In this document: positions 24,447 through 32,494 of the stretch, one piece after another | Numbering within the stretch: position 1 is the stretch's first letter | Layout of the letters: each line of letters begins with the position of its first letter | DNA from: Erythrobacter sp. KY5 | GTDB lineage: Bacteria; Pseudomonadota; Alphaproteobacteria; Sphingomonadales; Sphingomonadaceae | DNA length: 64,000 nucleotides | NCBI RefSeq assembly: GCF_003264115.1 | Contig: NZ_CP021912.1 | Coordinates: forward strand, 3,145,001-3,209,000 | Direction: 5' to 3' | Position numbers and translations under genes: made by a program | The notes under the pieces: generated by a model | What the model saw: the letters and a program-made list of their open reading frames with translations, nothing else | Database searches by the model: none | What the model was told of the DNA's origin: nothing

Positions 24447-25544
24447 CTAGAACCATGCCCTTATGCCGACCAAGAGCTTGAAGCCGTCGGGATCTTCTCC
24501 AGCGGCTCGGGCAATGTCGGCCGTCTCACCAATCGCTGCCTCATATTCGATACCGATGTAAGGGGCGAACTCGCGCTCGATCTCGTAGCGTAGCCGCACC
24601 CCCGGCTCGACCTTGGTGATGCCAGCACCGATGCCGCGTTCGGGGATGTCCTGTGCAGCGAGCTCTACCTCGACCCTTGGCTGAAGTATAAGCCGCTGGG
24701 TGATGAGTTGATCGTATTCACCTTCGATCCGCGCGGTCAGATCGCCGCGATCTGAGAGGAACAATGCTCCATCTACGTGGAACATGTAGGGAGCAAGGCC
24801 CTGCACGCCGACGACCAGATGCCCGCGAGTGTCCGGTTCAGGATCGAACCGCACACCGGCTTGCAGATCAAAGAACGGTCCGATTGCGCGGCTGAAGAGC
24901 GCCTGTATCTCTGCCTCTTCCAATCGCTCGCCGAACTCGCCTTCGCCCTCGGTCTTGAGCACGAAGCGATTGATGTCGCCGCCATAGAAGGCTTGTGCAT
25001 CCCAGACATATCCGTCTTCGCCGCCGTCGGGAGCGATGCGTGCTTCCAGCCGTTCGATCAGAACGCTGCCAGTACGCAGACCGCCATTCTCGCGGGCCAG
25101 GTTCTTGCGGCTTGGCTCCATCGCATTCGGCCCCCAGATCGCATCGGCCGCATGGCGCGGCCCATCAAATGCACGCTCCGGGATGGCGTTCTCGGGCGCA
25201 GCACCCGGAACCGATTTGTCGACCGCAGAAGTATGCGCACTGTGGTCCATCTGTGAGTGGTCCATCTGCGGATGATCCGCGTGCTCAGGCGCATCAGCAT
25301 CGCTCTGGCCATGAGAGGAATGATCCATCTGGCCGTGGTCGTCGCGGCCCTCCTTTGGCGAGCATTGGTCTGGCGGCAGGTGTCCCATCGCGCAATGATC
25401 GACTTCGGGCTTGCTCTCGGCAGGCGCTTGAGCCTGGGGTTCGCCATGCGCGGCATGAGCGCCATGCGCAGCGTGCTCCGAATGGTCCTGGGCTGCGACC
25501 GGGGCGGCGAGAAGCGCCGCGCCTGCAAACAGAATTGAGCGCAT
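24447..25544 (-). CDS. copB: Copper resistance protein B (CopB/PcoB)
   Basis: A 365-residue outer-membrane protein. A signal peptide ends PVAAQ, followed by a ~110-residue His/Met-rich metal-binding region with many HAAHG, MDHS and QMDHSAH elements. The remaining ~230 residues form the CopB beta-barrel, from IWGPNAMEPSRKNLARENGG to the terminal LLVGIRAWF. CopB binds or exports copper together with the multicopper oxidase CopA. It overlaps copA by 1 bp at its start, so the pair is one transcript starting from the csoR-copA divergent promoter. Confidence 0.9.
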   Translation of the reverse strand: MRSILFAGAALLAAPVAAQDHSEHAAHGAHAAHGEPQAQAPAESKPEVDHCAMGHLPPDQCSPKEGRDDHGQMDHSSHGQSDADAPEHADHPQMDHSQMDHSAHTSAVDKSVPGAAPENAIPERAFDGPRHAADAIWGPNAMEPSRKNLARENGGLRTGSVLIERLEARIAPDGGEDGYVWDAQAFYGGDINRFVLKTEGEGEFGERLEEAEIQALFSRAIGPFFDLQAGVRFDPEPDTRGHLVVGVQGLAPYMFHVDGALFLSDRGDLTARIEGEYDQLITQRLILQPRVEVELAAQDIPERGIGAGITKVEPGVRLRYEIEREFAPYIGIEYEAAIGETADIARAAGEDPDGFKLLVGIRAWF

Positions 25545-27271
25545 CAGGAGGGCGTGCCTTCGGGAAACGGGCGCACTGTGACGACCTGCATCATGCCGGC
25601 ATGCATGTGATAGAGCAGGTGGCAGTGAAATGCCCAGTCGCCGGGTTCGTTCGCAGTAAGATCGAAGGTCGCCGTACCCCCGGGCTGCACCACCATCGTG
25701 TGCTTCAATGGCTGATGCATGTGATCCGCACCATTCACCATCTCGAAGAAGTGGCCATGCAAGTGGATCGGGTGAGCCATCATGGTCTGGTTGACAAGCT
25801 TCACCCGAACACGCTCGTCATAGCCGAAGCGGATCGGGTCGTCGGTGACCGACGTGAACTTCTTGCCATCGAAGCTCCACATGTAACGCTCCATGTTGCC
25901 GGTGAGATGGATCTCCATCTCGCGGTCTATCTCACGGTGCGGGTTCATGCGCTTGGCCTTGAGATCGGTGTAGCGCAGCACGCGGTGCGGCACTTTGTCG
26001 AGGCCGAGGCCGGGAAAATCCATCCGGTCCATCGGCATCGGCGCAACCATGTCGAGGCCGGGGCCGACCTTCACATCCTCGGGCAGCTTCGATGTATCGC
26101 GCATATTATGGTCGCCAGATGACATTGGGCCGCCCATGCCGCCCATATCGCCCATGTCGTGACCCATCGCAGCGTGGTCCATCATGCCCATGTCGGTCAT
26201 GCTCAGCGTCGGTGTCTCGCGCAGCGCTGGCGGCGTGGCGATATGCCCCTTGAGGCTGGTGAGACTGGCCACTCCCATGCCGCTGCGATCCATCGCCTCA
26301 GCGACAATGGCGTGGCTACCATCGGCTGGCGCGACGATTACGTCGTACGTTTCTGCAACGCCGATCTGGAATTCGTCCACCTCGACCTCGTCGACGTCTT
26401 TGCCGTCTGCCTGAATGATCGTCATCGGCACGCCCGGAATGCGGACGTTGAAGAACGACATCGCGCTTCCATTGATGACGCGCAGCCGGACCCGCTCGCC
26501 GGGACGGAACTCAATTTGAAGATTATCGGCGGGGCCGTGCCCGTTGATGAGATAGGTATAGGTCGAGCCGGTCACGTCAGAAATGTCGCGCGGGTTCATG
26601 CGCATCTGGCCCCACATGCGGCGCATCTCGCCTGACATGTCTCCTTCACTCGCCGTTTGCATCTGGCGATTGAAGTAATGCTCGCCGACCTTGAGCTTGC
26701 GCATGATTTCATGCGGGTGGATCGGCGTGAACTCTGACAAGAGCACCACATAATCGCGATCGTAGCGCGGGTCGGGCTCTGCGCTTTCGATGACTATTGG
26801 ACCATAGTGCCCAGCCTGCTCCTGAAGGCCGGAATGCGAGTGCCACCAATATGTGCCGTTCTGCCTGATCGGAAACTCATAGGTGAAGGTTTCACCCGGC
26901 TTGATGCCGGGAAAGCTGACACCGGGAACGCCATCGAATTGAAAGAGCAAGAGCAGACCGTGCCAATGGATCGAGGAATCCTCGGCAAGATTGTTGGTCA
27001 CGTGCAGGCGCACGTTTTGTCCTTCGCGCAAACGGATCAGCGGCCCCGGCACCGTGCCGTTAACGGCAAAGGCGTGGCCAGAGCGACCGCCTGTCATGAA
27101 GTGAGCATCGCCGATAGAAAGCTCGATGTCTTCGCCTGACAACTCCCCAAAGCCGTTTCGGGCATGGGCCAGCGAACCGCCCCGAGCCCAGGCCGGCATG
27201 GGCAGGCTCGCCGCGGCAGCGAGTGCGGCTGAGCTAGAAATGAACGCACGGCGAGAGGAAATCAGTGTCAT
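25544..27271 (-). CDS. copA: Multicopper oxidase CopA (copper resistance)
   Basis: A 575-residue periplasmic cuprous oxidase. The N-terminus (SSRRAFISSSAALAAAASLPMPAWARG) is a twin-arginine signal. Copper ligand motifs are complete: SIHWHGLLLLF, WWHSHSGLQEQ, AHPIHLHGHFFEM and the C-terminal WAFHCHLLYHMHAGMMQV, giving the type 1 and trinuclear sites. A Met/His-rich insert near residues 360-385 (MTDMGMMDHAAMGHDMGDMG) probably binds Cu(I). With CopB it detoxifies copper in the periplasm. It is transcribed divergently from csoR, and the shared region has a CsoR-like palindrome. Confidence 0.93.
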   Translation of the reverse strand: MTLISSRRAFISSSAALAAAASLPMPAWARGGSLAHARNGFGELSGEDIELSIGDAHFMTGGRSGHAFAVNGTVPGPLIRLREGQNVRLHVTNNLAEDSSIHWHGLLLLFQFDGVPGVSFPGIKPGETFTYEFPIRQNGTYWWHSHSGLQEQAGHYGPIVIESAEPDPRYDRDYVVLLSEFTPIHPHEIMRKLKVGEHYFNRQMQTASEGDMSGEMRRMWGQMRMNPRDISDVTGSTYTYLINGHGPADNLQIEFRPGERVRLRVINGSAMSFFNVRIPGVPMTIIQADGKDVDEVEVDEFQIGVAETYDVIVAPADGSHAIVAEAMDRSGMGVASLTSLKGHIATPPALRETPTLSMTDMGMMDHAAMGHDMGDMGGMGGPMSSGDHNMRDTSKLPEDVKVGPGLDMVAPMPMDRMDFPGLGLDKVPHRVLRYTDLKAKRMNPHREIDREMEIHLTGNMERYMWSFDGKKFTSVTDDPIRFGYDERVRVKLVNQTMMAHPIHLHGHFFEMVNGADHMHQPLKHTMVVQPGGTATFDLTANEPGDWAFHCHLLYHMHAGMMQVVTVRPFPEGTPS

Positions 27272-27311
27272 TTTCGCTTCGAAGTTGTTGCAAGGTCCGG
27301 GGCGCGATACT

Positions 27312-27328
27312 ATACCCCCCTATGGTAT
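27312..27328. promoter_or_regulatory. CsoR-type operator palindrome in the copA-csoR divergent region
   Basis: ATACC (27312-27316) and GGTAT (27324-27328) flank a C-rich 7-bp centre. This layout, TAT-ACCCCCC-TAT-GGTAT, resembles operators of CsoR/RcnR-family repressors, which favour G/C tracts between AT flanks. It lies 41 bp upstream of copA and 20 bp before the csoR start, so one site could control both. Confidence 0.6.
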
Positions 27329-27347
27329 GCAAACAGGAATTTCCCGT

Positions 27348-27614
27348 ATGAGCGGAACGGACAAGATTAAGCGACTGAACCGCATCGCGGGACAGGTACG
27401 TGGTGTCGCCCAGATGATTGAGGACGACCGCTACTGCATGGACATCCTGCACCAGATTAGCGCGATCAAGTCAGCCTTGGCGAAGGTCGAAAGCCTGGTT
27501 CTGAAGGACCACGCGGCGTGTTGTGTCGCAGAAGCAATCACAAGCGGTGACGAAAAAGAACAGCGCCAGAAATTCGAAGAACTCGTCGAGCTTCTTGAAC
27601 GCACGCGCAGATAG
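27348..27614 (+). CDS. csoR: CsoR-family copper-sensing repressor
   Basis: An 88-residue all-helical repressor (DUF156 family). The ATG at 27348 is chosen because AGGA precedes it and an upstream in-frame ATG at 27327 lies inside the operator palindrome. The Cu(I) ligand set C-x24-H-x3-C is present as Cys30, His55 and Cys59, matching CsoR; no His3 is found, which argues against RcnR, and the neighbours are copper genes. Members bind DNA as tetramers and release it on Cu(I) binding. It is divergent from copA-copB and followed by the glutaredoxin fusion gene. Confidence 0.88.
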   Translation: MSGTDKIKRLNRIAGQVRGVAQMIEDDRYCMDILHQISAIKSALAKVESLVLKDHAACCVAEAITSGDEKEQRQKFEELVELLERTRR

Positions 27615-27628
27615 CGGTTAGCCCAGAC

Positions 27629-28375
27629 ATGAAACAGCCCAAAACAGCCAAGCTCTATCGCATGGTCATGGAAGACCATGTGTGCCCGTATGGCATCAAG
27701 TCGAAGTGGCTGCTGGAGCGCAGCGGTTTTCAGGTGGACGACCATCACCTCACCACCCGAGAAGAAACCGACGCTTTCAAAGACAAGCACGACGTGAAGA
27801 CCACGCCCCAGACATGGATCGGCGATGATCGGATCGGTGGCTACACCGACCTCGCCGCTCATTTCGGCTCGCCGGTCAAAAGCGAGGGCAAGTCCTACCA
27901 GCCCATAGCCGTGCTCTTCGGGATGATGGCGCTCATGGCGCTGGGTGCAGCCTGGGTTGCCACCGGAGAACCCGTCTCGGTCCTGTCCGCCGAGTGGTTC
28001 GTCAGCTTCTCGATGTGCGCACTTGCCTATCTCAAGCTGCGCGATGTCGAAAGCTTCTCGACCATGTTCTTGAATTACGACCTGCTGGCAAAGCGCTGGG
28101 TCCCATACGGCTATATTTACCCGTTTGCGGAAGGGTTGGCGGGCGTTTTGATGACAGCGCATGTGCTGAATGTGGTTTCCATCCCCGTGGCCCTGTTCAT
28201 TGGCACGATCGGCGCGGCCAGCGTTCTCAAGGCTGTCTATCTCGACAAGTGCGAGCTCAAATGCGCGTGTTTGGGCGGCGACAGCAACGTGCCGCTTGGG
28301 TTTGTCTCACTCACCGAGAACCTCTTCATGATCGCAATGGCGATCTGGATGCTGGTGAAGCCGACCGTAATCTGA
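27629..28375 (+). CDS. Glutaredoxin-MauE/DoxX-like membrane fusion protein
   Basis: A 248-residue two-domain protein. Residues about 8-85 form a glutaredoxin-like fold with active-site motif CPYG (VCPYGIKSKWLLERSGF) and the cis-Pro segment TTPQTWIGDDRIGGYTDL. The C-terminal part has about four membrane helices with a conserved Cys-rich loop (LDKCELKCACLGGDSNVPLGFVSLTEN), as in MauE-type redox membrane proteins. It may pass electrons between cytoplasm and periplasm to keep Cu-binding thiols reduced; that role is inference from the neighbours. It starts 14 bp after csoR and ends at a hairpin. Confidence 0.75.
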   Translation: MKQPKTAKLYRMVMEDHVCPYGIKSKWLLERSGFQVDDHHLTTREETDAFKDKHDVKTTPQTWIGDDRIGGYTDLAAHFGSPVKSEGKSYQPIAVLFGMMALMALGAAWVATGEPVSVLSAEWFVSFSMCALAYLKLRDVESFSTMFLNYDLLAKRWVPYGYIYPFAEGLAGVLMTAHVLNVVSIPVALFIGTIGAASVLKAVYLDKCELKCACLGGDSNVPLGFVSLTENLFMIAMAIWMLVKPTVI

Positions 28376-28377
28376 TC

Positions 28378-28399
28378 GGCGCGGATTCATGTCCGCGCC
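28378..28399. terminator. GC-rich hairpin between convergent genes
   Basis: GGCGCGGA (28378-28385) and TCCGCGCC (28392-28399) form a perfect 8-bp stem with a 6-base loop. It lies between the stops of the glutaredoxin fusion and eda. There is no strong T run, so it is a weak or Rho-assisted terminator. Confidence 0.55.
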
Positions 28400-28421
28400 T
28401 CAGCTTCGCATCAGAGCGAAA

Positions 28422-29060
28422 TCAGCGCGCGCCCTTCGCGATCGCCAGTGCCTCAGCGGCCAGAGCGGTTACCTCACTGAAGCGGCCCTCAGCGACCGCA
28501 TTCTTGGGCGTCAACCAGCTTCCGCCGCAGGCGATCACGCTGGGAACTTTCAGAAACTCGGCAAGGTTGCTGGGCGAGATGCCGCCAGTTGGCATGAACC
28601 GCATCTCGCGGAAGACCGATGAGAACGCCTTGAGCATAGGTACGCCGCCTGCAAGGCTGGCCGGGAAGAACTTTACCTCTCGCAGCCCCATCGCGTAAGC
28701 GCGCTGGACTTCGCCTGCGGTCATCGTGCCCGGGAAAATCGGGACCCCTTCAGCAAGGCAGTATTCCGCGATCTCATCGACAAGACCCGGGCAGACGATG
28801 AATTGCGCACCGCTCGCCAGAACCGACTTCGTCTGATCAAGCGTGAGCACTGTGCCTGCGCCGACGAAAAGATCGTCTGTCTCGGCGATAATGGCTTCCA
28901 TCCCTGCCTGTGCATTCGCACTGCGCATCACCACCTCGATCACGGTCAGGCCACCTGAAGCAACGGCGCGCGTGATTGCGACTGCTTTGGCAGGGTCACC
29001 CTCGGCAATGAGAGGCACCACAGGCGCCGCTTCAAGTCGTGTGGAAAGGTCAGTGCTCAA
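28422..29060 (-). CDS. eda: 2-dehydro-3-deoxy-phosphogluconate aldolase (KDPG aldolase)
   Basis: A 212-residue class I aldolase of the Entner-Doudoroff pathway, splitting KDPG into pyruvate and glyceraldehyde-3-phosphate. Features are the TVIEVVMRSANA segment with the catalytic Glu near residue 42, the GAGTVLT strand, the Schiff-base lysine in VKFFPASLAGGVPMLK (about residue 130) and the FMPTGGIS phosphate-binding loop. It stands alone on the minus strand, divergent from mmsA, with a 182-bp gap. edd, zwf and glk are not in the window. Confidence 0.92.
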   Translation of the reverse strand: MSTDLSTRLEAAPVVPLIAEGDPAKAVAITRAVASGGLTVIEVVMRSANAQAGMEAIIAETDDLFVGAGTVLTLDQTKSVLASGAQFIVCPGLVDEIAEYCLAEGVPIFPGTMTAGEVQRAYAMGLREVKFFPASLAGGVPMLKAFSSVFREMRFMPTGGISPSNLAEFLKVPSVIACGGSWLTPKNAVAEGRFSEVTALAAEALAIAKGAR

Positions 29061-29242
29061 TGCCGGTCTCCTGATGTGTTATGCCACGCGATAGAAAGTT
29101 TTGGCCGCGCCAGCAATCACGCGACGAATGCGTCCCAAGGAAAGCCCTACGCGCACGATTTCGCTTACTCGCGACCATGCTCTTGCAACGCGTCAAACGC
29201 CGCGTCATGTGAGGCGCAACTGGAGAGGAGTTTCAAGTAACC

Positions 29243-30736
29243 ATGCGTCAGGTTGACCATTTTATCGTAGGCGAGCGTCCAGCCCCTACCCGCAAGGCAA
29301 ATGTCTGGAACCCGTCGACCGGCGAAGTTCAGGCCGAAGTCGTACTGGGAGACCGCGACCTGCTCGAACGCGTGGTTGCAACGGCCAAGGAAGTGCAGCC
29401 CGCTTGGGCAGCGACCAATCCCCAAAAACGCGCCCGCGTCATGTTCCGCTTCAAGGAACTGATCGAGGCGAACATGCAGGAATTGGCAGAGCTTCTGTCC
29501 TCAGAGCATGGCAAGGTCGTCGATGACGCGAAAGGCGATGTGCAGCGCGGGCTCGAAGTGATCGAGTTCGCCTGCGGCATCCCGCAGGTGCTCAAAGGGG
29601 AATACACGCAGGGCGCTGGGCCCGGCATTGATGTCTATTCGATGCGCCAGCCTCTTGGCATTGGTGCGGGCATCACACCGTTCAATTTTCCTGCGATGAT
29701 CCCGATGTGGATGTTCGGCATGGCCATCGCAGCTGGCAATGCCTTTATCCTGAAGCCCTCGGAGCGCGATCCGTCCGTACCGGTTCGCCTGGCAGAGCTG
29801 TTTGTCGAAGCAGGCGCTCCTGAAGGTCTGCTTCAGGTTGTACACGGCGACAAAGAGATGGTCGACGCGATGATCGAGCATCCCGACATTCCGGCGATCA
29901 GCTTCGTCGGGTCATCCGATATTGCGCACTATATTTATCGTCGTGGAGCAGAATTCCATAAGCGGGTCCAGGCCTTCGGTGGGGCCAAGAACCACGGCAT
30001 CGTGATGCCGGATGCCGACCTTGATCAGGTGGTGAATGACCTGTCCGGCGCCGCTTTCGGTTCTGCGGGAGAGCGTTGCATGGCGCTGCCTGTCGTCGTT
30101 CCGGTCGGCGATGAAACTGCCGATAGGCTGCGCGAGAAACTTATACCGGCGATCAACGCCCTGCGTGTCGGTGTTTCGAATGATCCCGATGCGCATTACG
30201 GCCCCGTCGTAACGCCCCAGCACAAGGAGCGGATCGAACAGTGGATCACCACTGCAGAGCGCGAGGGCAGTGAAATCGTGATCGACGGTCGTGGTTTCAC
30301 ACTCCAGGGGCATGAGAAGGGCTTTTTCGTCGGCCCCACCCTGATCGACCACGTCACCCCGAACATGTCTTCCTACAAGGAAGAGATCTTCGGCCCCGTC
30401 CTGCAGATTGTCCGCGCCAAGGATTTTGAAGAGGCGGTTCGCCTGCCAAGTGAGCACCAGTACGGTAACGGTGTCGCAATCTTCACGCGCAACGGTCACG
30501 CCGCCCGCGAATTCGCAAGTCGCGTCAATGTGGGAATGGTCGGCGTGAATGTGCCGATCCCGGTGCCGGTCAGCTACCATACGTTCGGCGGTTGGAAGCG
30601 CTCTGGCTTCGGTGACATCGACCAGTACGGTACTGAGGGTCTGCAATTTTGGACCAAGAAGAAGAAGATCACGCAGCGCTGGCCCGATGGCGGCGGTGAT
30701 GGATCGAACGCTTTCGTCATTCCGACGATGAGTTGA
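29243..30736 (+). CDS. mmsA: Methylmalonate-semialdehyde dehydrogenase (CoA-acylating)
   Basis: A 497-residue aldehyde dehydrogenase that converts methylmalonate semialdehyde to propionyl-CoA in valine (and thymine) degradation. The NAD-binding segment GITPFNFPAMIPMWMFGMAIA is typical of MmsA. The catalytic Cys is in GSAGERCMALPVVV near residue 283, with GGAKNHGIVMPDADL preceding it. AGGAG lies 10 bases before the ATG. It starts the valine-degradation region that continues, after small genes, with acyl-CoA dehydrogenase and mmsB. Confidence 0.94.
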   Translation: MRQVDHFIVGERPAPTRKANVWNPSTGEVQAEVVLGDRDLLERVVATAKEVQPAWAATNPQKRARVMFRFKELIEANMQELAELLSSEHGKVVDDAKGDVQRGLEVIEFACGIPQVLKGEYTQGAGPGIDVYSMRQPLGIGAGITPFNFPAMIPMWMFGMAIAAGNAFILKPSERDPSVPVRLAELFVEAGAPEGLLQVVHGDKEMVDAMIEHPDIPAISFVGSSDIAHYIYRRGAEFHKRVQAFGGAKNHGIVMPDADLDQVVNDLSGAAFGSAGERCMALPVVVPVGDETADRLREKLIPAINALRVGVSNDPDAHYGPVVTPQHKERIEQWITTAEREGSEIVIDGRGFTLQGHEKGFFVGPTLIDHVTPNMSSYKEEIFGPVLQIVRAKDFEEAVRLPSEHQYGNGVAIFTRNGHAAREFASRVNVGMVGVNVPIPVPVSYHTFGGWKRSGFGDIDQYGTEGLQFWTKKKKITQRWPDGGGDGSNAFVIPTMS

Positions 30737-30738
30737 CG

Positions 30739-31215
30739 ATGCGCACAGCAATCCTCCTGATCGGCGCTTTTGCCCTTGCCGCGTGCGGCAGTGATCCGGC
30801 ACCCAGCGAACCTGACGTTACCGAGAGCCCCATACCCGTCGAACCCGATGGCGGGATCGGCGATGGCGCGGGTCCACCGCCGGAAGAAGCTCTCGCCAAC
30901 CGCATCCCGACGCGCTTTCATGGTGCGTGGGATTATGTTGGCGGCACCTGCGATCTGGCATCTGATTTGCGAATGGAGGTCAGCGGTAGCGAGATCCTGT
31001 TCTACGAATCCGTCGGAATTGTAACCGCAACCGAGGCAGAGGGAGACGCTGTCATTGTCGATCTCGCCATGGAGGGCGAAGGCGAGACCTGGCAACAGCG
31101 CACCCGGCTGATGATTGAGGGCGAAGGCAATGATGAGCGGTTGCTCACTTCTGATGGCGATCAACCGCGTGTCGTAGACGAGTATCCAAGCAAGCGGTGT
31201 CCGCCGCAACAGTGA
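30739..31215 (+). CDS. Putative lipoprotein, function unknown
   Basis: About 158 residues from the ATG at 30739. The N-terminus MRTAILLIGAFALAACGS is a lipoprotein signal with a lipobox LAAC. A Pro/Glu-rich linker (about residues 20-50) precedes a small domain beginning IPTRFHGAWDYVGGTCDLASD, a fold of beta strands with two Cys. A role cannot be assigned. It follows mmsA by 2 bp and is probably co-transcribed. Confidence 0.7.
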   Translation: MRTAILLIGAFALAACGSDPAPSEPDVTESPIPVEPDGGIGDGAGPPPEEALANRIPTRFHGAWDYVGGTCDLASDLRMEVSGSEILFYESVGIVTATEAEGDAVIVDLAMEGEGETWQQRTRLMIEGEGNDERLLTSDGDQPRVVDEYPSKRCPPQQ

Positions 31216-31236
31216 GAAGTATGAAGGGTTGTTGCG

Positions 31237-31548
31237 ATGAAAAGAACTGTTGCAGCGTTTGCCGGCCTCTTTCTGCTGGGCGGTTGCGCGGCTGCGATGG
31301 AGCAGACGCCCGCACCATCGCCCGAACCGCTGCGTCCGCCTGCCGGAAACTGCGATGCCTCCGCAGTGCAAGACTATCTAGGCCAGATCGCCAATCAGCA
31401 AAACGGCGCTGCCATTCTGGCCGCCAGCAAGGCGCGCGTGCTTCGCTGGGGGCCACCCGACAGCGCGTGGACCATGGATTACCGCGATGATCGCGTGAAC
31501 GTTCGCTATGACGCGAACATGGAGATCACCGCGGTGACTTGCGGATAG
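31237..31548 (+). CDS. Lipoprotein with I78-family peptidase-inhibitor domain
   Basis: A 103-residue protein with a lipobox (LFLLGGCAAAM). The mature part has the potato-inhibitor-like I78 pattern: NCDASAVQDYLGQ at the start, then RVLRWGPPDSAWTMDYRDDRVNVRYD and the terminal MEITAVTCG, with two Cys that can form a disulfide. I78 proteins inhibit serine peptidases in the periplasm. It is the third gene of the mmsA-lipoprotein run. Confidence 0.75.
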   Translation: MKRTVAAFAGLFLLGGCAAAMEQTPAPSPEPLRPPAGNCDASAVQDYLGQIANQQNGAAILAASKARVLRWGPPDSAWTMDYRDDRVNVRYDANMEITAVTCG

Positions 31549-31558
31549 AGCTAGCAAC

Positions 31559-31945
31559 ATGTCCAAACGTCAGCGCGCAACCTCGGGATCACCCTATGAG
31601 GAGCAATTCGGCTTTTGCCGCGCTGTGCGGCAAGGCAATCGGATCATTGTCGCAGGCACCGGGCCGATCGAAGAGGACGGTTCGACCACAACTGGCGGGG
31701 CAGCGCAGCAGGCAGAACGTTGCTGCGAGCTGATTGTTGCTGCCATCGAGGAACTCGGAGGATCGGCAAACGATGTCGTTCGCACACGCATGCTGCTCAC
31801 CGATTTCGAAGATCAGGATGCGGTCGGCGCTGTCCATGCGCGTTATTTCGGCAGTGCAAAGCCTGCTGCTACGATGGCCGGGGTTTCGTGGCTGTGCCGT
31901 AAGGAATGGAAAGTGGAGATCGAAGCCGAAGCGCTTGTCGACTAA
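31559..31945 (+). CDS. RidA-family protein
   Basis: A 128-residue YjgF/YER057c/UK114-type protein. Conserved features include GSPYEEQFGFCRAVRQGNRIIVAGTGP, VVRTRMLLTDFEDQDAVGAVHARYF and the closing PAATMAGVSWLCRKEWKVEIEAEA. The Arg in VRTRML corresponds to the active-site Arg that binds imines in true RidA. It would hydrolyse reactive enamine/imine intermediates from amino-acid metabolism, fitting the valine-degradation setting. It overlaps no neighbour. Confidence 0.82.
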   Translation: MSKRQRATSGSPYEEQFGFCRAVRQGNRIIVAGTGPIEEDGSTTTGGAAQQAERCCELIVAAIEELGGSANDVVRTRMLLTDFEDQDAVGAVHARYFGSAKPAATMAGVSWLCRKEWKVEIEAEALVD

Positions 31946-31949
31946 TCGA

Positions 31950-32357
31950 TCAGGCGACGATCCGCAGTTCGGGTGCGCGGAAATGGGCCGCCACAAGTGC
32001 TTGCCTCACTCTCTCAATGAGCTTGGAAGTGGTTTGCATTCGGTCGAGCTCGTCTTTCGAAATGATGACCTCTGGATACTCATCGCCTGAATCGATTGCG
32101 ATCGCTGGCAACGCGATACTGTGCCCGGGGAAGACTTTCTCGAAGTCGTCCTTATGATGGAACACGACTTCGACAGGCAAGCTCTCCAGAAAGCGTCGCC
32201 AGTCGCTGTGCATCGAAACCGCGCCATGGGTTATGGCACAAAGCGAGCACGGATAGGTGTCAGGAGAAGCGATTTTCCAGACCGTATCTCTGAGCGCGTT
32301 GATGATGCCGCTGTCGGCATTGTAAATGAGCAGCAGACGAGTTCGTTTCTGGGTCAT
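31950..32357 (-). CDS. Conserved CxxC protein, function unknown
   Basis: About 135 residues from the ATG at 32357; the longer frame to 32471 would add a Cys-rich tail that reads like non-coding sequence. The N-terminus is a Rossmann-like strand-turn (RLLLIYNADSGIINALRDTVWKI), then SPDTYPCSLCAITHGAVSM with a CxxC, and FHHKDDFEKVFPGH. The CxxC and His residues could bind metal or support redox. I recognise the sequence type as one common in sphingomonads but cannot name a function. It is convergent with ridA and divergent from the acyl-CoA dehydrogenase gene. Confidence 0.65.
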   Translation of the reverse strand: MTQKRTRLLLIYNADSGIINALRDTVWKIASPDTYPCSLCAITHGAVSMHSDWRRFLESLPVEVVFHHKDDFEKVFPGHSIALPAIAIDSGDEYPEVIISKDELDRMQTTSKLIERVRQALVAAHFRAPELRIVA

Positions 32358-32494
32358 GCGAAAAGATACGTTGCAATAGCACAAAAGGTTACATGATTGC
32401 GTGATCTTTGCGCCAGATGCGCGAAAACAACCACTCGTTGCTCTTGCGCGGATCGCACTTTTCTCGGCCACGCTCAGGGGCTAAACGGCCTCCC

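Noticed and set aside
24195-28399. Copper genes as an integrated island at tRNA-Gly
   Set aside because: They lie on the 5' side of the tRNA, with no integrase, direct repeat of the tRNA 3' end or clear composition change.
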